Below are positions 36,345 through 45,160 of a stretch of DNA of 45,160 nt, in pieces (position 1 is the stretch's first letter; each line of letters opens with the position of its first letter). Where the stretch lies: contig JAPKZD010000015.1 of assembly GCA_026393975.1 (NCBI GenBank), positions 7,250-52,409 of the forward strand, given 5' to 3'. The DNA is from Candidatus Aminicenantota bacterium. GTDB lineage: Bacteria; Acidobacteriota; Aminicenantia; Aminicenantales; Saccharicenantaceae. Under the pieces are notes generated by a model that saw only the letters and a program-made list of their open reading frames with translations, made no database searches and was not told the origin of the DNA. Made by a program: the position numbers and the translations under genes.

Positions 36345-37241
36345 ATGAAAAAGATGATCGTAATCACACTCACGACCCTGGCCCTCCTGAGCAGCATCCT
36401 CCTGGCCGCCCCGGCCAAGAAGATGATCCAGGTCAAGGGCTCGGACACCATGGTCAACCTCGTCCAGATCCTGGCCGAGGAATACATGACCAAGAACCCC
36501 GGCGCGGCCATTGCCGTCCTCGGCGGCGGGTCCGGCACGGGCATCACCGGCCTCATCAACCAGACCTGCGACATCGCCGACCACTCCCGGGACTGGAAAC
36601 AGAAAGAAATCGACCAGGCCTGGGAAAAGGGCGTCACTCCCCGATTTTTCATCATTGCCGTCGACGGCCTGAGCATCGTCGTCAACGAGAAAAATCCCAT
36701 CGAGAGACTCACTATGGCCCAGGTCGGCGCCATCTATAGGGGCGAGATCAAGAACTGGAAGACGCTGGGCGCCTATGACAAGCCGGTCTCCCTTTATGGC
36801 CGCCAGTCCAATTCCGGCACCTACACCTTCATGCAGGAATTCGTCCTCGGGAACAAGAACTTTTCGATGGATACCAAAGAAATGAACGGCAACGCCCAGA
36901 TCATCGAGAGCATCCTGCAGGATGAGGGCGGCGTCGGCTACGTCGGCGTAGGCTACCTCTACGATCAGACCGGGAAGATCCGCAAGGGCCTCAGGGTCCT
37001 GAACGTTTCCAAGGAGCCCAACGGCCAGGCCTATGCGCCGACGGACAAGGCCGCTATCGACTCCGGCAAATACCCGATTTCCCGGCCCCTTTACCAGGCC
37101 ACCAACGGCAAGCCGAACGCGGACGCCGCCAGGTTCATCGCCTGGGAAACGGGCTCCGAGGGGCAGGCGATCGTCGAGCGCGAGGGCTTTTTCGCCATCA
37201 GCCCGGCCCACAAGGCCCAGAACGACAAGAACCTCAAGTGA
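36345..37241 (+). CDS. pstS: Phosphate ABC transporter substrate-binding protein PstS
   Basis: Periplasmic phosphate-binding protein of 298 residues with a signal peptide cut near LLAAPA. The phosphate-site segments are GSDTMVNL, GGGSGTGITGLI, and GRQSNSGTYTFMQ. Domain two has the usual GGVGYVGVGYL. An AAGGAG site precedes the ATG. It feeds PstCAB encoded directly downstream. A Cys-type lipobox is absent, so it is soluble. Confidence 0.94.
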   Translation: MKKMIVITLTTLALLSSILLAAPAKKMIQVKGSDTMVNLVQILAEEYMTKNPGAAIAVLGGGSGTGITGLINQTCDIADHSRDWKQKEIDQAWEKGVTPRFFIIAVDGLSIVVNEKNPIERLTMAQVGAIYRGEIKNWKTLGAYDKPVSLYGRQSNSGTYTFMQEFVLGNKNFSMDTKEMNGNAQIIESILQDEGGVGYVGVGYLYDQTGKIRKGLRVLNVSKEPNGQAYAPTDKAAIDSGKYPISRPLYQATNGKPNADAARFIAWETGSEGQAIVEREGFFAISPAHKAQNDKNLK

Positions 37242-37265
37242 TTTGACGGGCGCCAAGGTATTCAC

Positions 37266-38195
37266 ATGGATTGGAGCAGGGGAGAGAGGCCTGGTAGCGG
37301 GATGAAAAAGAGGAAATGGGCAAGCCTCAAGGAGTCCGCAATCAGGGCCCTCTTTCTGACCTGCGGCATTTTGGCCGTTTTGGTTTTGGTCGGCATCTTC
37401 GCCACTCTTCTCACCACGGCCGTCCCCGCGTTTAAAGAGATCCACCTTTCCGAATTCCTCCTGAAGAAAAACTGGGACCCGACCTCCCCGGAAAAGGCGG
37501 AGTACGGGATCCTGTCCATGATCGTGAGCACCCTTATGGTGACGGGCGGTGCCCTCCTCCTGGCTGTCCCGATCGGCATCGGCGTCGCCGCTTATCTCTC
37601 GGATGTCGCCCATTGGCGTGTTCGGGAGATCGTCAAGCCCATCGTCGAGATCCTGGCGGGCATCCCCTCGGTCGTCGTCGGCTTTCTGGGGATCGTCCTG
37701 TTCGGGCCGGCCATCGCCAAGATCTTCCACATCGGCAACGGCCTGAACGCCGTCAACGGGAGTGTCCTGCTGGCGATCATGTTGCTGCCGACGATTATCA
37801 GCATCTCCGAGGACTCGTTGAACGCCGTGCCCCAGGCCTACGGCGAAGCGTCCCTGGCTCTCGGCGCATCCCAATGGCAGACGCTCTTCCGGGTGAAAGT
37901 TCCCGCCGCCCTGTCCGGCATCATCGCCGCCTGCATGCTGGGCATGGGCCGGGCCATCGGCGAAACCATGACCGTCCTCATGGCCACGGGCAACGCCCGG
38001 GCCTTTCCCCACGGCTTCCTGAGCTCCGTCCGGACCATGACCGCAAACGTCGCCATCGAGCTTGGGGAAGTCCCCTACGATACGACGCATTATTACGCCC
38101 TTTTCGCCATCGGCCTCGTCCTGTTCGTCATGACCTTCATCGTCAACCTGGTCGCCGACGTCATCCTCAGAAAATACCAGGAGCGAGAACAATGA
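37266..38195 (+). CDS. pstC: Phosphate ABC transporter permease PstC
   Basis: Inner-membrane permease of 309 residues with about six helices. The EAA-type loop is [19 protein letters not shown], and [18 protein letters not shown] follows as in Pst[16 protein letters not shown] is the characteristic periplasmic loop. The start is uncertain: the ATG at 37266 or the one twelve codons later at 37302 (MKKRKWASL); neither has a strong ribosome-binding site. The end overlaps pstA by four bases. Confidence 0.93.
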   Translation: MDWSRGERPGSGMKKRKWASLKESAIRALFLTCGILAVLVLVGIFATLLTTAVPAFKEIHLSEFLLKKNWDPTSPEKAEYGILSMIVSTLMVTGGALLLAVPIGIGVAAYLSDVAHWRVREIVKPIVEILAGIPSVVVGFLGIVLFGPAIAKIFHIGNGLNAVNGSVLLAIMLLPTIISISEDSLNAVPQAYGEASLALGASQWQTLFRVKVPAALSGIIAACMLGMGRAIGETMTVLMATGNARAFPHGFLSSVRTMTANVAIELGEVPYDTTHYYALFAIGLVLFVMTFIVNLVADVILRKYQEREQ

Positions 38196-39052
38196 AACAG
38201 GCCAAGCGGAAAAAGATCGCCCAGTTCCTTGGCTTTTTCCTGCTCCGCGCCTGCCTCACCCTCGTCTTGGCCATTCTGCTCCTATTCCTCTACGACATCG
38301 GGCGGAAGGGCGGCGGCACGATCAGCTGGGAGTTCCTGAGCCAGGCCCCACGAAAAGGAATGACGGAGGGCGGGATATTTCCGGCCATTTTCGGGACCTT
38401 CCTCGTGACTCTCATCACGGCTATCCTGGCCGTGCCCCTGGGCATGTGCGCCGCGATCTATCTCAACGAATACGCCAGGCAGGGCCGCCTGACCCGCCTC
38501 ATCCGGCTGTCCATCCGGAACCTGTCCGGTGTGCCGTCCATCGTCTATGGCCTCTTCGGCGTCATCCTGTTCGTCAACATCATGCGCTTCGGGACGTCCG
38601 TCCTCTCGGCCGGCCTCACCCTGGGACTCATGACGCTGCCCTGGACCATCACAGCCAGCGAGGAAGCCCTGAAAACCGTCCCCAATTCCTATCGCGAGGG
38701 CGCATTGGCTCTTGGCGCGACCAAATGGCAGTCGATCCGGACCAACGTCCTGCCCTACGCCGTTCCCGGCATGTTGACGGGGACCGTTCTCGGCCTGGCC
38801 AGGGCGGCCGGGGAGACGGCGCCCATCCTCTTCACGGGGGCGGCTTTCTTCCTGCCCTATCTTCCGAAATCCCTGGGAGACCAGTTCATGGCGCTGCCGT
38901 ACCATCTCTACATCATGGCCACTCAGCATCATCAGATCGAGCAGGTCCGGCCGATCGCCTACGGGACAGCCCTGGTCCTGATCGTCCTGGTCCTGGGCAT
39001 GAACATGACGGCCGTGGTTATTCGCTACAGGTTGAGAAGGAAACGAAGATGA
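38192..39052 (+). CDS. pstA: Phosphate ABC transporter permease PstA
   Basis: Second permease of the Pst channel, 286 residues. The family EAA loop is [19 protein letters not shown], with [16 protein letters not shown] and [13 protein letters not shown] upstream. The ATG at 38192 overlaps the pstC stop; a long open frame upstream is the pstC shadow. The end overlaps pstB (ATGA). Confidence 0.93.
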   Translation: MKQAKRKKIAQFLGFFLLRACLTLVLAILLLFLYDIGRKGGGTISWEFLSQAPRKGMTEGGIFPAIFGTFLVTLITAILAVPLGMCAAIYLNEYARQGRLTRLIRLSIRNLSGVPSIVYGLFGVILFVNIMRFGTSVLSAGLTLGLMTLPWTITASEEALKTVPNSYREGALALGATKWQSIRTNVLPYAVPGMLTGTVLGLARAAGETAPILFTGAAFFLPYLPKSLGDQFMALPYHLYIMATQHHQIEQVRPIAYGTALVLIVLVLGMNMTAVVIRYRLRRKRR

Positions 39053-39819
39053 GCGTCGAGACAGGCATCGCCAAGATCGAAACGAGAGACCTCGATTTCT
39101 ACTACGGACCCAGCCGGGCCCTGAAGCGCGTGAACATCTCCTGTCACACGAACCGGGTCACGGCTATTATCGGTCCCTCGGGATGCGGTAAGTCGACCTT
39201 CATCCGGTCCCTCAACCGGATGAATGAGGTCGTCCCCGGGACCCGGATGGAGGGGACGATCCTCTTGGACGGCCACGATATCCATGCTTCCGATGTCGAC
39301 GTCGTGGAACTGCGCCGCCGCGTCGGTATGGTCTTCCAGAAACCCAACCCCTTCCCCAAGTCTATCTTCGACAACATCGCCTACGGGCTCCGGATCAACG
39401 GACTGAAAGACAAGAGGAAGCTCGAGAATGTAGTCGAGAGGAGTTTACGTGGCGCCGCCCTATGGGAGGAAGTCAAAGACAGGCTGGGCGAGAACGCTTT
39501 CGCCCTGTCGGGCGGCCAGCAGCAGCGCCTCTGTATCGCCCGGGCATTGGCCGTCGAGCCCGAAGTCATCCTCTTCGATGAACCCTGTTCGGCCATCGAT
39601 CCCATCGCCACGGCCAAGATCGAGGACTTGATTGAAACCCTCGAAAAAAGCTACACTGTTGTCATCGTGACGCATAATATGCAGCAGGCAGCCCGCGTAT
39701 CCGACTACACGGCCTTCATGATGCTCGGGGAACTCGTCGAGTTCGACGTCACAGAGAAGATCTTCACGAACCCGGCGAATAAGCTCACCGAGGAATACAT
39801 CACGGGGCGGTTCGGGTAA
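39049..39819 (+). CDS. pstB: Phosphate ABC transporter ATPase PstB
   Basis: Cytoplasmic ATPase of 256 residues. Walker [10 protein letters not shown] (42-50), Q-loop [14 protein letters not shown], the PstB-typical signature [15 protein letters not shown], Walker [14 protein letters not shown] and the switch His in IVTHNMQQA are all present. Start by ATGA overlap with pstA. phoU follows at 32 bases with its own GGAGGAG site. Confidence 0.96.
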   Translation: MSVETGIAKIETRDLDFYYGPSRALKRVNISCHTNRVTAIIGPSGCGKSTFIRSLNRMNEVVPGTRMEGTILLDGHDIHASDVDVVELRRRVGMVFQKPNPFPKSIFDNIAYGLRINGLKDKRKLENVVERSLRGAALWEEVKDRLGENAFALSGGQQQRLCIARALAVEPEVILFDEPCSAIDPIATAKIEDLIETLEKSYTVVIVTHNMQQAARVSDYTAFMMLGELVEFDVTEKIFTNPANKLTEEYITGRFG

Positions 39820-39851
39820 AACGGGCCGCGCCGGCGTCCGGAGGAGAAGCC

Positions 39852-40568
39852 ATGTCGAAAATGGAACGCCCGTTCGACGAAGAATTGAAACGGCTCAAGG
39901 AAAAGCTCCTGGACATGGCTTCACGTGCCGAGGAGCAGATCGGCTTGGCCGTCCGGGGGCTCAAGGACCGGAAGCAGGAAATGGCCTGCGAGGTTCTCGA
40001 GAAAGAGGAAGCGATCAACCGCCTCGATATCGAGATCGACGATATGGCCCTGAGGCTCCTGGCTCTCCGGCAGCCGATGGCCACGGACCTCCGCTTCATC
40101 ACCTCGGCCATGAAGATCGGGAGCGACCTCGAGCGGATCGGCGACCTGGCCGTCAACATCGCCGAGCGAACCTTGGAACTCCTCAAGTCCCCGCAACTCA
40201 AGCCGCTCATCGACATCCCCCGGATGGCCGAAATGGCCCAAGAGATGGTCCGGGACGCCCTCAACGCCTTCGTCAACGGCGATGCGGACCTGGCAAAAAA
40301 CGTCTGCCAGCGGGACGATCAGGTCGACCAGCTCAACAACCAGATCTTCCGGGAGCTCCTGACGTTCATGATGGCCGACGCGACGACCATCCCCCGGGCG
40401 GTGGACCTGATCCTCGTCGGCCGCCATCTCGAGCGGATCGCTGACCACGCCACCAACATCGGCGAGGACGTGATCTACATGGTCCGGGGCAAGACGATCA
40501 AGCACCACATCGAGGAAGGCCTGTTCACCGGCCTCAAAGGCTGCCTCGGCCCGGATCAAAAAAAATAG
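39852..40568 (+). CDS. phoU: Phosphate-signalling regulator PhoU
   Basis: A 238-residue, all-helical protein of two PhoU repeats. Each repeat has its metal-binding E/D-x3-D motif: EEAINRLDIEIDD in the first and CQRDDQVDQLNN in the second, followed by DLERIGDLAVNIAE and HLERIADHATNIGED. It links PstB state to PhoR and keeps the Pho regulon off when phosphate is plentiful. A GGAGGAG site precedes the ATG. Last gene of the porin-pst operon. Confidence 0.95.
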   Translation: MSKMERPFDEELKRLKEKLLDMASRAEEQIGLAVRGLKDRKQEMACEVLEKEEAINRLDIEIDDMALRLLALRQPMATDLRFITSAMKIGSDLERIGDLAVNIAERTLELLKSPQLKPLIDIPRMAEMAQEMVRDALNAFVNGDADLAKNVCQRDDQVDQLNNQIFRELLTFMMADATTIPRAVDLILVGRHLERIADHATNIGEDVIYMVRGKTIKHHIEEGLFTGLKGCLGPDQKK

Positions 40569-40587
40569 GGACCCGAAAAAGGCCCTA
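40566..40587. terminator. Short hairpin spanning the converging phoU and metallohydrolase stops
   Basis: TAGGG (40566-40570) and CC (40572-40573) pair with GGCCCTA (40581-40587) around CGAAAAA, with one bulged A. It includes both stop codons. There is an A-run on the left and TCTTCC on the right but no strong T-tract, so bidirectional termination would be weak. Confidence 0.35.
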
Positions 40588-41322
40588 GCTCATCTTCCGG
40601 ATTCGGACCTCGATCTCTTTTTCTCCCTGAAGGAGCTTCACCAATTTTGAGGTGTCCGTTTCTCCAAAATGGTAGGGATAGAGGATCTTCGGGCGAAAGG
40701 CCCGGGCCGCATCGGCGACCATCTCCGGACTCATGGTGTAAGGAAGGTCCATCGGCAGAAAGGCGACGTCGATCGTCTTCAACGCCTTCATCTCCGGCGT
40801 ATTCTCCGTGTCCCCGGCGATGTAGAGGCGCTTGTCGCCGAAGGTGATGATGTAGCCGTTGCCCGCGCCCTTGGGATGGAATGGATTTCCGTCCGGCCTT
40901 TTGTGAGCGATGTTGTAGGCGGGGACCGCTTCGACGCGGAGGCCGAGGACGGTCCGGGTGTCGCCGTTGGCCATGATGAGGGCGTTCGGCAGTTTTCCGG
41001 AACAGGCCTTGGAGGCGATGACCGTCGTGTCGGGCTTGAGGATGGCCTGCAAGGCCTTCGGGTCCAGGTGGTCGAAGTGTTCGTGGGTGACGAGGACGAG
41101 ATCGGCTTTAGGGAGCGTGGCGTAGTCGGCGACTTCACCGTAGGGGTCGACATGGATCGTCTTGCCCTCGAAGGTCATCATCAGGGTTCCGTGTCCGAGG
41201 AACGTGATCTCGAGGTCGCCCTTCGATGTCGGGATGATATCTTTTTCGAATTTTTGCCGAGCCGAAGCGATTCCGGCCAGGCCCAGAACCAGGAAACAGA
41301 GAGAGATGACGAGTTTGCCCAT
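40585..41322 (-). CDS. Exported UlaG-type metallo-beta-lactamase-fold hydrolase
   Basis: A 245-residue MBL-fold protein of the UlaG/COG2220 group. A signal peptide (LVISLCFLVLGLAGIASA) suggests a periplasmic location. The metal motif is THEHFDHLD, with H80, H82, D84 and H85; GDTENTPEM and YPYHFGETD supply later ligands. The start at 41322 is preceded by AGGAG and gives the signal peptide; the open frame upstream to 41433 has neither. Placed between phoU and phoB it could be a phosphodiesterase of the Pho regulon, but the fold alone does not show the substrate. Confidence 0.82.
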   Translation of the reverse strand: MGKLVISLCFLVLGLAGIASARQKFEKDIIPTSKGDLEITFLGHGTLMMTFEGKTIHVDPYGEVADYATLPKADLVLVTHEHFDHLDPKALQAILKPDTTVIASKACSGKLPNALIMANGDTRTVLGLRVEAVPAYNIAHKRPDGNPFHPKGAGNGYIITFGDKRLYIAGDTENTPEMKALKTIDVAFLPMDLPYTMSPEMVADAARAFRPKILYPYHFGETDTSKLVKLLQGEKEIEVRIRKMS

Positions 41323-41350
41323 GAAACGCTCCTGTGAACAGTTGTTATTA

Positions 41351-41389
41351 ATTATATACCGCCGGCCGTTCGAGCACAACCGGCCGGCG
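41351..41389 (-). promoter_or_regulatory. Candidate promoter of the metallohydrolase, with an overlapping inverted repeat
   Basis: On the minus strand TTGTGC (41379-41374) and TATAAT (41356-41351) are separated by 17 bases, 29 bases before the ATG. CGCCGGCCG (41360-41368) and CGGCCGGCG (41381-41389) form a 9-bp inverted repeat over the spacer and -35, a possible operator. Confidence 0.45.
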
Positions 41390-41426
41390 CCGCTCGAACC
41401 CCCTTGCAGAAGGACGAAAAAAATCG

Positions 41427-41455
41427 GTGTCAAATAACAACTTTTTCATTATAAT
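41427..41455 (+). promoter_or_regulatory. Promoter of phoB-phoR
   Basis: GTGTCA (41427-41432) and a consensus TATAAT (41450-41455) are separated by 17 bases, 29 bases before the phoB ATG. I see no convincing Pho box. Confidence 0.6.
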
Positions 41456-41484
41456 AGCCCCACATGAGAGGAGCGAGGTGACGG

Positions 41485-42162
41485 ATGCCTCCTGTGATCG
41501 CCGCCCTCGACGACGAGGCCGATATCCTCGAGCTTTTAAGGGTCAACCTCCAAAAGGCGGGCTACCGGTTCGAGGGTTTCCAGGAAGCGGAGGACCTCTA
41601 CCGTTATCTGGCCCGCGAGAAGCCGAGCCTCATTCTGCTCGACCTGATGCTCCCGGACACCGACGGACTCGAGGTTTGCCGGCAGATCCGGAAATCCGTT
41701 GAGCTTGCCCAAGTGCCCATCATTATGCTGACGGCCCGGGGGGACGAATCAGACAAGATCGTCGGGCTCGAGCTCGGCGCCGACGATTACCTGACCAAGC
41801 CCTTTTCCATCAAGGAGCTCGTGGCCCGGATCCACGCCGTGCTGCGACGGCCCGGGGGAGGGGAGGCCGCCAAGAGGATCTCCGTGGGGACCCTGGTCAT
41901 CGACGTCGATAAGTTCGAAGTCACGACGGAGGGGGCGAAGGTCGAGCTGACGGCGACGGAATTCAAGATCCTCCAGCTCCTGGCTTCGCGCAAGGGACGC
42001 GTGTTCACCCGGGACCAGATCCTCGATTTCCTTTGGGGCAACGAAAAAGCCGTCGTCGACCGGACCGTCGACGTCCACATCCGCAACCTTCGGGAAAAAC
42101 TGGGTGCGGCGGCCTCCCTGATCAAGAATATCCGCGGCATGGGGTACAAGCTCGAAGAATGA
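41485..42162 (+). CDS. phoB: Phosphate regulon response regulator PhoB
   Basis: OmpR-type response regulator of 225 residues. The receiver has acidic D9-D10 (ALDDEAD), phosphoacceptor D53 (LLDLMLPD), T83 (MLTARGD) and K105 (YLTKPF). The winged helix runs from about 130 (VELTATEFKILQLLASRKG, DRTVDVHIRNLREKL, IRGMGYKL). Identity as PhoB rests on its pairing with a PAS-containing kinase next to pst-phoU. Its last codons overlap the phoR ATG. Confidence 0.9.
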   Translation: MPPVIAALDDEADILELLRVNLQKAGYRFEGFQEAEDLYRYLAREKPSLILLDLMLPDTDGLEVCRQIRKSVELAQVPIIMLTARGDESDKIVGLELGADDYLTKPFSIKELVARIHAVLRRPGGGEAAKRISVGTLVIDVDKFEVTTEGAKVELTATEFKILQLLASRKGRVFTRDQILDFLWGNEKAVVDRTVDVHIRNLREKLGAAASLIKNIRGMGYKLEE

Positions 42163-43886
42163 AAAAGACGCTTTTTCTGAGGGTTTTTTCTGGATACACG
42201 GCGGTCATCTTCCTGTTGGCTCTGGCCGTGATGTTCTTCGCTCCGCCGCAAATGCGGAGGCATCACATCGAGGAAAGGGCGGCCGGCCTGGAACACATGG
42301 CGCTTCTCCTGGAAGGCCAGGTCCTCCCGTACCTCACCGGAATGGGCACCGGCGACCTGGCCGGGTTCGTAGCCTCCGTCGGGCAGAAAACGGCGACGCG
42401 GATCACGGTGATCGACGCGGCCGGCAACGTCCTGGCCGACTCGGAGAAGGAAGCCCGCGACATGGAGAACCACCTTTACAGGCCGGAGATCCAGGCCGCG
42501 CTCCAGGGCGAGAAGCGGATGTCCATCCGCCAGAGCTCGACCCTCAAGCAGGAGATGATGTACATGAGCGTCCCCCTCGAAGCGGGCGGCAAGGTCGTCG
42601 GCGCTCTCCGGCTGAGCTTTTTCATGAAGGACCTCGAGGCGCTCCTGGCCGCCCTGCGCGGCGATCTCCTGAAAATCGTCGGGCTGGTGACCCTCCTCGC
42701 CCTGACTAGCGCCTTCTTCCTCAGCCGCTCCGTTTCCCGACCGGTTCGGGAGTTCATCGATGCGTCGGCGCGCGTGTCTTCCGGCGATTTCGAGGTCGTG
42801 ATTTCGACGCGCCGGAGCGGGGAGTTCAGGGACTTCGCCCGCGGCTTCAATGCGATGACCGGAAAGCTCAAGGCCATGTTCGGGGAGATCCGGGTGCAGA
42901 ACGAGGAGATCAACGGTATCCTGGCCTCCATCCGGGAGGGCCTCTGCGTCCTCGACAAGGACCTCCGGGTCGTCCTATGCAACGCGAGTTTCCGCCGCAT
43001 CATTCACAACGACGCTCCGGAAGGGCGCCATTTCTGGGAGATCGTGAGGAGCTCGAGTCTCGGGGATGTCGTGCGGAAAGTCCGGGAGAGCAGGGCCGAA
43101 GCGTCCGAGGAGACGGCGGTCGGCGAGCGGGACTATTTCTGCAATATCGCCCATCTCGCTGCGGGCGACCGCCTGGTCGTGACGCTCCATGACATCACGG
43201 AATTCCGCGCCCTCGAGAAAATCAAGAAAGACTTCGTCGTTAATGTCTCCCACGAGCTCAAAACGCCGCTGACGGCGATCAAGGGTTTTGTCGAAACCAT
43301 GGAACCCAAGACGGAGGAGGAGAACCGGCCCTACCTCGAAATCATTCGGAGAAACACGGACCGTCTGATCGCCATTGTCGAGGATCTCCTCACCCTGTCC
43401 CAGCTCGAGGACCGGGGGATGAAGGTCGAGAAAACAAAGGTCCACGTCCGGCCGCTGGCCGAGAACGTCCTTGGGCTGTTCGAGAAACGGGCGCGGGAAA
43501 AGGGTCTCACCCTATCTCTAGAGGCATCCCCCGACCTGCCCTCGATTCAGGCCGACGCTCTCCAGGTCGAGGGCCTTCTGCTCAACCTCTTCGACAACGC
43601 CGTGAAATACACCGACAAGGGGAGCGTGACGGTTCGGCTGGCCGCCAAGGACGGGCGCTTCCTCATCGAGGTGATGGACACGGGCCTCGGCATAGACTCC
43701 GGCCACTTGCCCCACATATTCGAGCGGTTTTACGTCGTCGACAAGTCCCGGTCGAAGAAGCTCGGCGGCACGGGCCTCGGCCTGTCCATCGTCAAGCACA
43801 TCGTCCTGGCCCATCAGGGGACGGTGTCCGTCAAGAGCCGGCTGGGCGAGGGGACGACGGTCACAGTACTGCTCCCGATCGCTTAG
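42159..43886 (+). CDS. phoR: Phosphate regulon sensor histidine kinase PhoR
   Basis: A 575-residue membrane kinase. TM1 is near 11-28, the extracytoplasmic sensor about 30-165, TM2 about 168-188, HAMP about 190-243, a PAS domain about 248-348, and the HisKA H-box VNVSHELKTPLTAIKGF with H365. The ATPase domain has the N-box NLFDNAVKYTDKG, G1 DTGLGID, F-box FERFY and G2 GGTGLGLSI. A large periplasmic sensor is more like PhoR of Gram-positives than the short E. coli form. ATGA overlap with phoB. Confidence 0.92.
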   Translation: MKKTLFLRVFSGYTAVIFLLALAVMFFAPPQMRRHHIEERAAGLEHMALLLEGQVLPYLTGMGTGDLAGFVASVGQKTATRITVIDAAGNVLADSEKEARDMENHLYRPEIQAALQGEKRMSIRQSSTLKQEMMYMSVPLEAGGKVVGALRLSFFMKDLEALLAALRGDLLKIVGLVTLLALTSAFFLSRSVSRPVREFIDASARVSSGDFEVVISTRRSGEFRDFARGFNAMTGKLKAMFGEIRVQNEEINGILASIREGLCVLDKDLRVVLCNASFRRIIHNDAPEGRHFWEIVRSSSLGDVVRKVRESRAEASEETAVGERDYFCNIAHLAAGDRLVVTLHDITEFRALEKIKKDFVVNVSHELKTPLTAIKGFVETMEPKTEEENRPYLEIIRRNTDRLIAIVEDLLTLSQLEDRGMKVEKTKVHVRPLAENVLGLFEKRAREKGLTLSLEASPDLPSIQADALQVEGLLLNLFDNAVKYTDKGSVTVRLAAKDGRFLIEVMDTGLGIDSGHLPHIFERFYVVDKSRSKKLGGTGLGLSIVKHIVLAHQGTVSVKSRLGEGTTVTVLLPIA

Positions 43887-43957
43887 CGGACCCGGGTTTC
43901 GTGCGGCTCTCTCTCTGGCCCAAAGACTCAGGGCTTAGGACCGTGTCGAAGTATGTT

Positions 43958-43985
43958 TTGCCGCCGGCGGGGTCTCTGATATAAT
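43958..43985 (+). promoter_or_regulatory. Candidate promoter of the DsrMK-like module
   Basis: TTGCCG (43958-43963) and a consensus TATAAT (43980-43985) are separated by 16 bases, about 78 bases before the next ATG. Confidence 0.45.
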
Positions 43986-44062
43986 ATTCGACTTCGGTCC
44001 TCCGCCGGCCGTTTGACGGGAAGGGGTAGAAGCCGGAGCGGAGGGAACCGAAGGACCAGCCC

Positions 44063-44761
44063 ATGAGCGATTTATTGAAGTTCTTCGAAAACGAGGTCCA
44101 GATCGCGGCCCTCGCTTTTCTCGCCGTTGTCTACGCGGCCCGTCTGATATGGATCTTCCGTTTCCGTCCCCGGAAGGAGCGGACTTTCGCCGCGGGGAGC
44201 GGGGCCGCGGGGGCAAGCTATTCCCTCATGAACGTGGTCATGCCCTGGGCCATGGAATCGACACGAAAGAGACCCGGCTTTTACGCCCAGTTCGTCGTTT
44301 TCCACCTCGGCGTTGTCGCCGCCATCGCCGCGACGTTCATCATCCCCTATGCGCCCGAAATATTCAGAATCCGCGCTGTCGCGATCGCTTTCCAGGCCCT
44401 CCTGGCCGCGGCCTTCCTCGTCGGACTGCTGCGCCTGGTCCGGCGGCTGACGAATCCCGTCCTCCGCCTGATCAGCTCCGCCGACGATTACGTCTCTCTC
44501 ACGCTCATGATCATGTTCTTCGGCGCGGGGGTCCTGGCCGTCCCCAACGACTATGCCAAGGCGGAGTGGCCGCTCATCCTCTTTTTTGGACTCACGGCCT
44601 TTTTCCTCGTCTACGTGCCCTTTTCCAAGATCTGCCATTATCTTTACTACCCGTTCACCCGCTTCTACCTGGGCCGCTCGATGGGTCACCGGGGGGCTTT
44701 CCCGCGAGGAAGGAAGGCAGGGACGCAGGTCTCCGGGCCGGTGAAGGAGAATCGCGCTTGA
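44063..44761 (+). CDS. NarI/DsrM-like membrane cytochrome b subunit
   Basis: A 232-residue integral membrane protein with five predicted helices (near 12-31, 78-95, 103-122, 143-160 and 172-192). The arrangement and conserved histidines (for example FHLG in helix two and KICHYLYYPF near helix five) resemble the NarI/HdrE/DsrM b-type cytochromes that exchange electrons with menaquinone. The adjoining gene encodes a DsrK/HdrD-like Fe-S protein, overlapping by four bases. The Cys/Arg-rich tail is cytoplasmic. Confidence 0.75.
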   Translation: MSDLLKFFENEVQIAALAFLAVVYAARLIWIFRFRPRKERTFAAGSGAAGASYSLMNVVMPWAMESTRKRPGFYAQFVVFHLGVVAAIAATFIIPYAPEIFRIRAVAIAFQALLAAAFLVGLLRLVRRLTNPVLRLISSADDYVSLTLMIMFFGAGVLAVPNDYAKAEWPLILFFGLTAFFLVYVPFSKICHYLYYPFTRFYLGRSMGHRGAFPRGRKAGTQVSGPVKENRA

Positions 44762-45160
44762 AACGCGCGAAAAGCGTCTCCTCGGGCGTCGTCGACGCGC
44801 CGCTCGACACCCGTACGCAGGCCCAGGCGAAAGAGACCGGACTCCCGTCAGTGAAAGAAGGGCGACTCCGGACCTACGAACCCGGCGATAACGTCCAGAG
44901 GTTCCTCGACCTGCTCGGCCGGCGCATCTCCAGGTCCCTGGTTGTATCGATGACCGCCTGTGTTCATTGCGGGCTGTGCGCGGAGTCCTGCCATTATTTC
45001 CTGGCCAGGCCGGACGACCCAACGATGACGCCCGTCTGGAAGGCCGACCAGATCCGCAAGATCTTCAAGAGGCATATCGACTGGACGGGCCGGGTCGCCC
45101 CCTGGTGGGTCAAGGCCGGCTCGCCGCGCGGCGACGAGGACCTCAACGACCTCAAGAACA
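44758..45160 (+). CDS. DsrK/HdrD-like (Fe-S)-binding protein, 5' part (cut by window edge)
   Basis: Starts at TTG (44758), overlapping the previous stop; open to the window end (134 codons). A 4Fe-4S motif CVHCGLCAESCHYF is followed by RPDDPTMTPVWKADQIRKIFKRH, the pattern of DsrK/TmcB/HdrD subunits. The CCG domains expected downstream are beyond the window. With the preceding cytochrome b subunit it should form a menaquinol-linked membrane oxidoreductase; the cytoplasmic partner is unknown, and true sulfite-reduction DsrK cannot be claimed without dsrAB. Confidence 0.8.
   Translation, partial: MKRAKSVSSGVVDAPLDTRTQAQAKETGLPSVKEGRLRTYEPGDNVQRFLDLLGRRISRSLVVSMTACVHCGLCAESCHYFLARPDDPTMTPVWKADQIRKIFKRHIDWTGRVAPWWVKAGSPRGDEDLNDLKN

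Noticed and set aside
36318-38192. A 624-codon minus-strand frame opposite pstS-pstC
   Set aside because: Antisense shadow with Asp/Gly-rich low complexity; both plus-strand genes are certain.

Overview
The window reads as a chromosomal segment of a GC-rich, Gram-negative bacterium. Outer-membrane genes (bamD, two beta-barrel proteins ending in Phe, several lipoproteins) argue for a diderm. A membrane ETF-reductase-like Fe-S protein, a complex I operon, a DsrMK-like module and HspR control of dnaK suggest an anaerobic or facultative lineage of the Acidobacteriota/Aminicenantota type. That assignment is inference from gene content; there is no 16S gene here.

Layout. Positions 1-7228 (minus): an eight-gene run, transcribed PASTA protein, rpe, bamD, barrel protein, subtilase, recN, C_GCAxxG_C_C protein, miaB (cut by the window edge). 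Positions 7229-7809: gene-free; it holds a 200-nt imperfect palindrome that folds as a four-way junction and a REP-like hairpin. Positions 7810-11331 (plus): threonine aldolase, SPL-type radical SAM protein and a compositionally foreign ATP-grasp gene. Positions 11365-16719: divergent membrane Fe-S oxidoreductase and cstA, then a dihydrolipoyl dehydrogenase. Positions 16766-24943: nuoABCDEFGHI plus a metallo-beta-lactamase-fold hydrolase. Positions 24999-26348: malic enzyme with promoter and terminator. Positions 26637-29661: coiled-coil lipoprotein, two L,D-transpeptidases and a Cys-less YkuD-like protein. Positions 29748-34556: dnaK, dnaJ, hspR, a sigma-70 relative and a DnaC-like ATPase, followed by tRNA-Asn. 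Positions 35132-43886: a phosphate regulon (porin, pstSCAB, phoU, then phoB-phoR) with a minus-strand metallohydrolase between. Positions 44063-45160: start of a DsrM/DsrK-like membrane redox module.

How the genes work together. The Nuo operon, the ETF-menaquinone-reductase-like protein and the DsrMK-like pair would all feed or use the quinone pool, with malic enzyme, dihydrolipoyl dehydrogenase and CstA on the central-carbon side. The Pho block is a complete import, sensing and control unit. The lipoprotein/L,D-transpeptidase cluster looks like an outer-membrane-to-peptidoglycan tethering unit.

The most striking points are: (i) the cloverleaf palindrome at 7376-7578; (ii) loss of the conserved core of three genes (nuoF FMN loop, nuoG N7 cysteines, sigma region 2), which is either gene decay or an assembly artefact that spares less conserved sequence; (iii) the L,D-transpeptidase triplet with its own lipoprotein.
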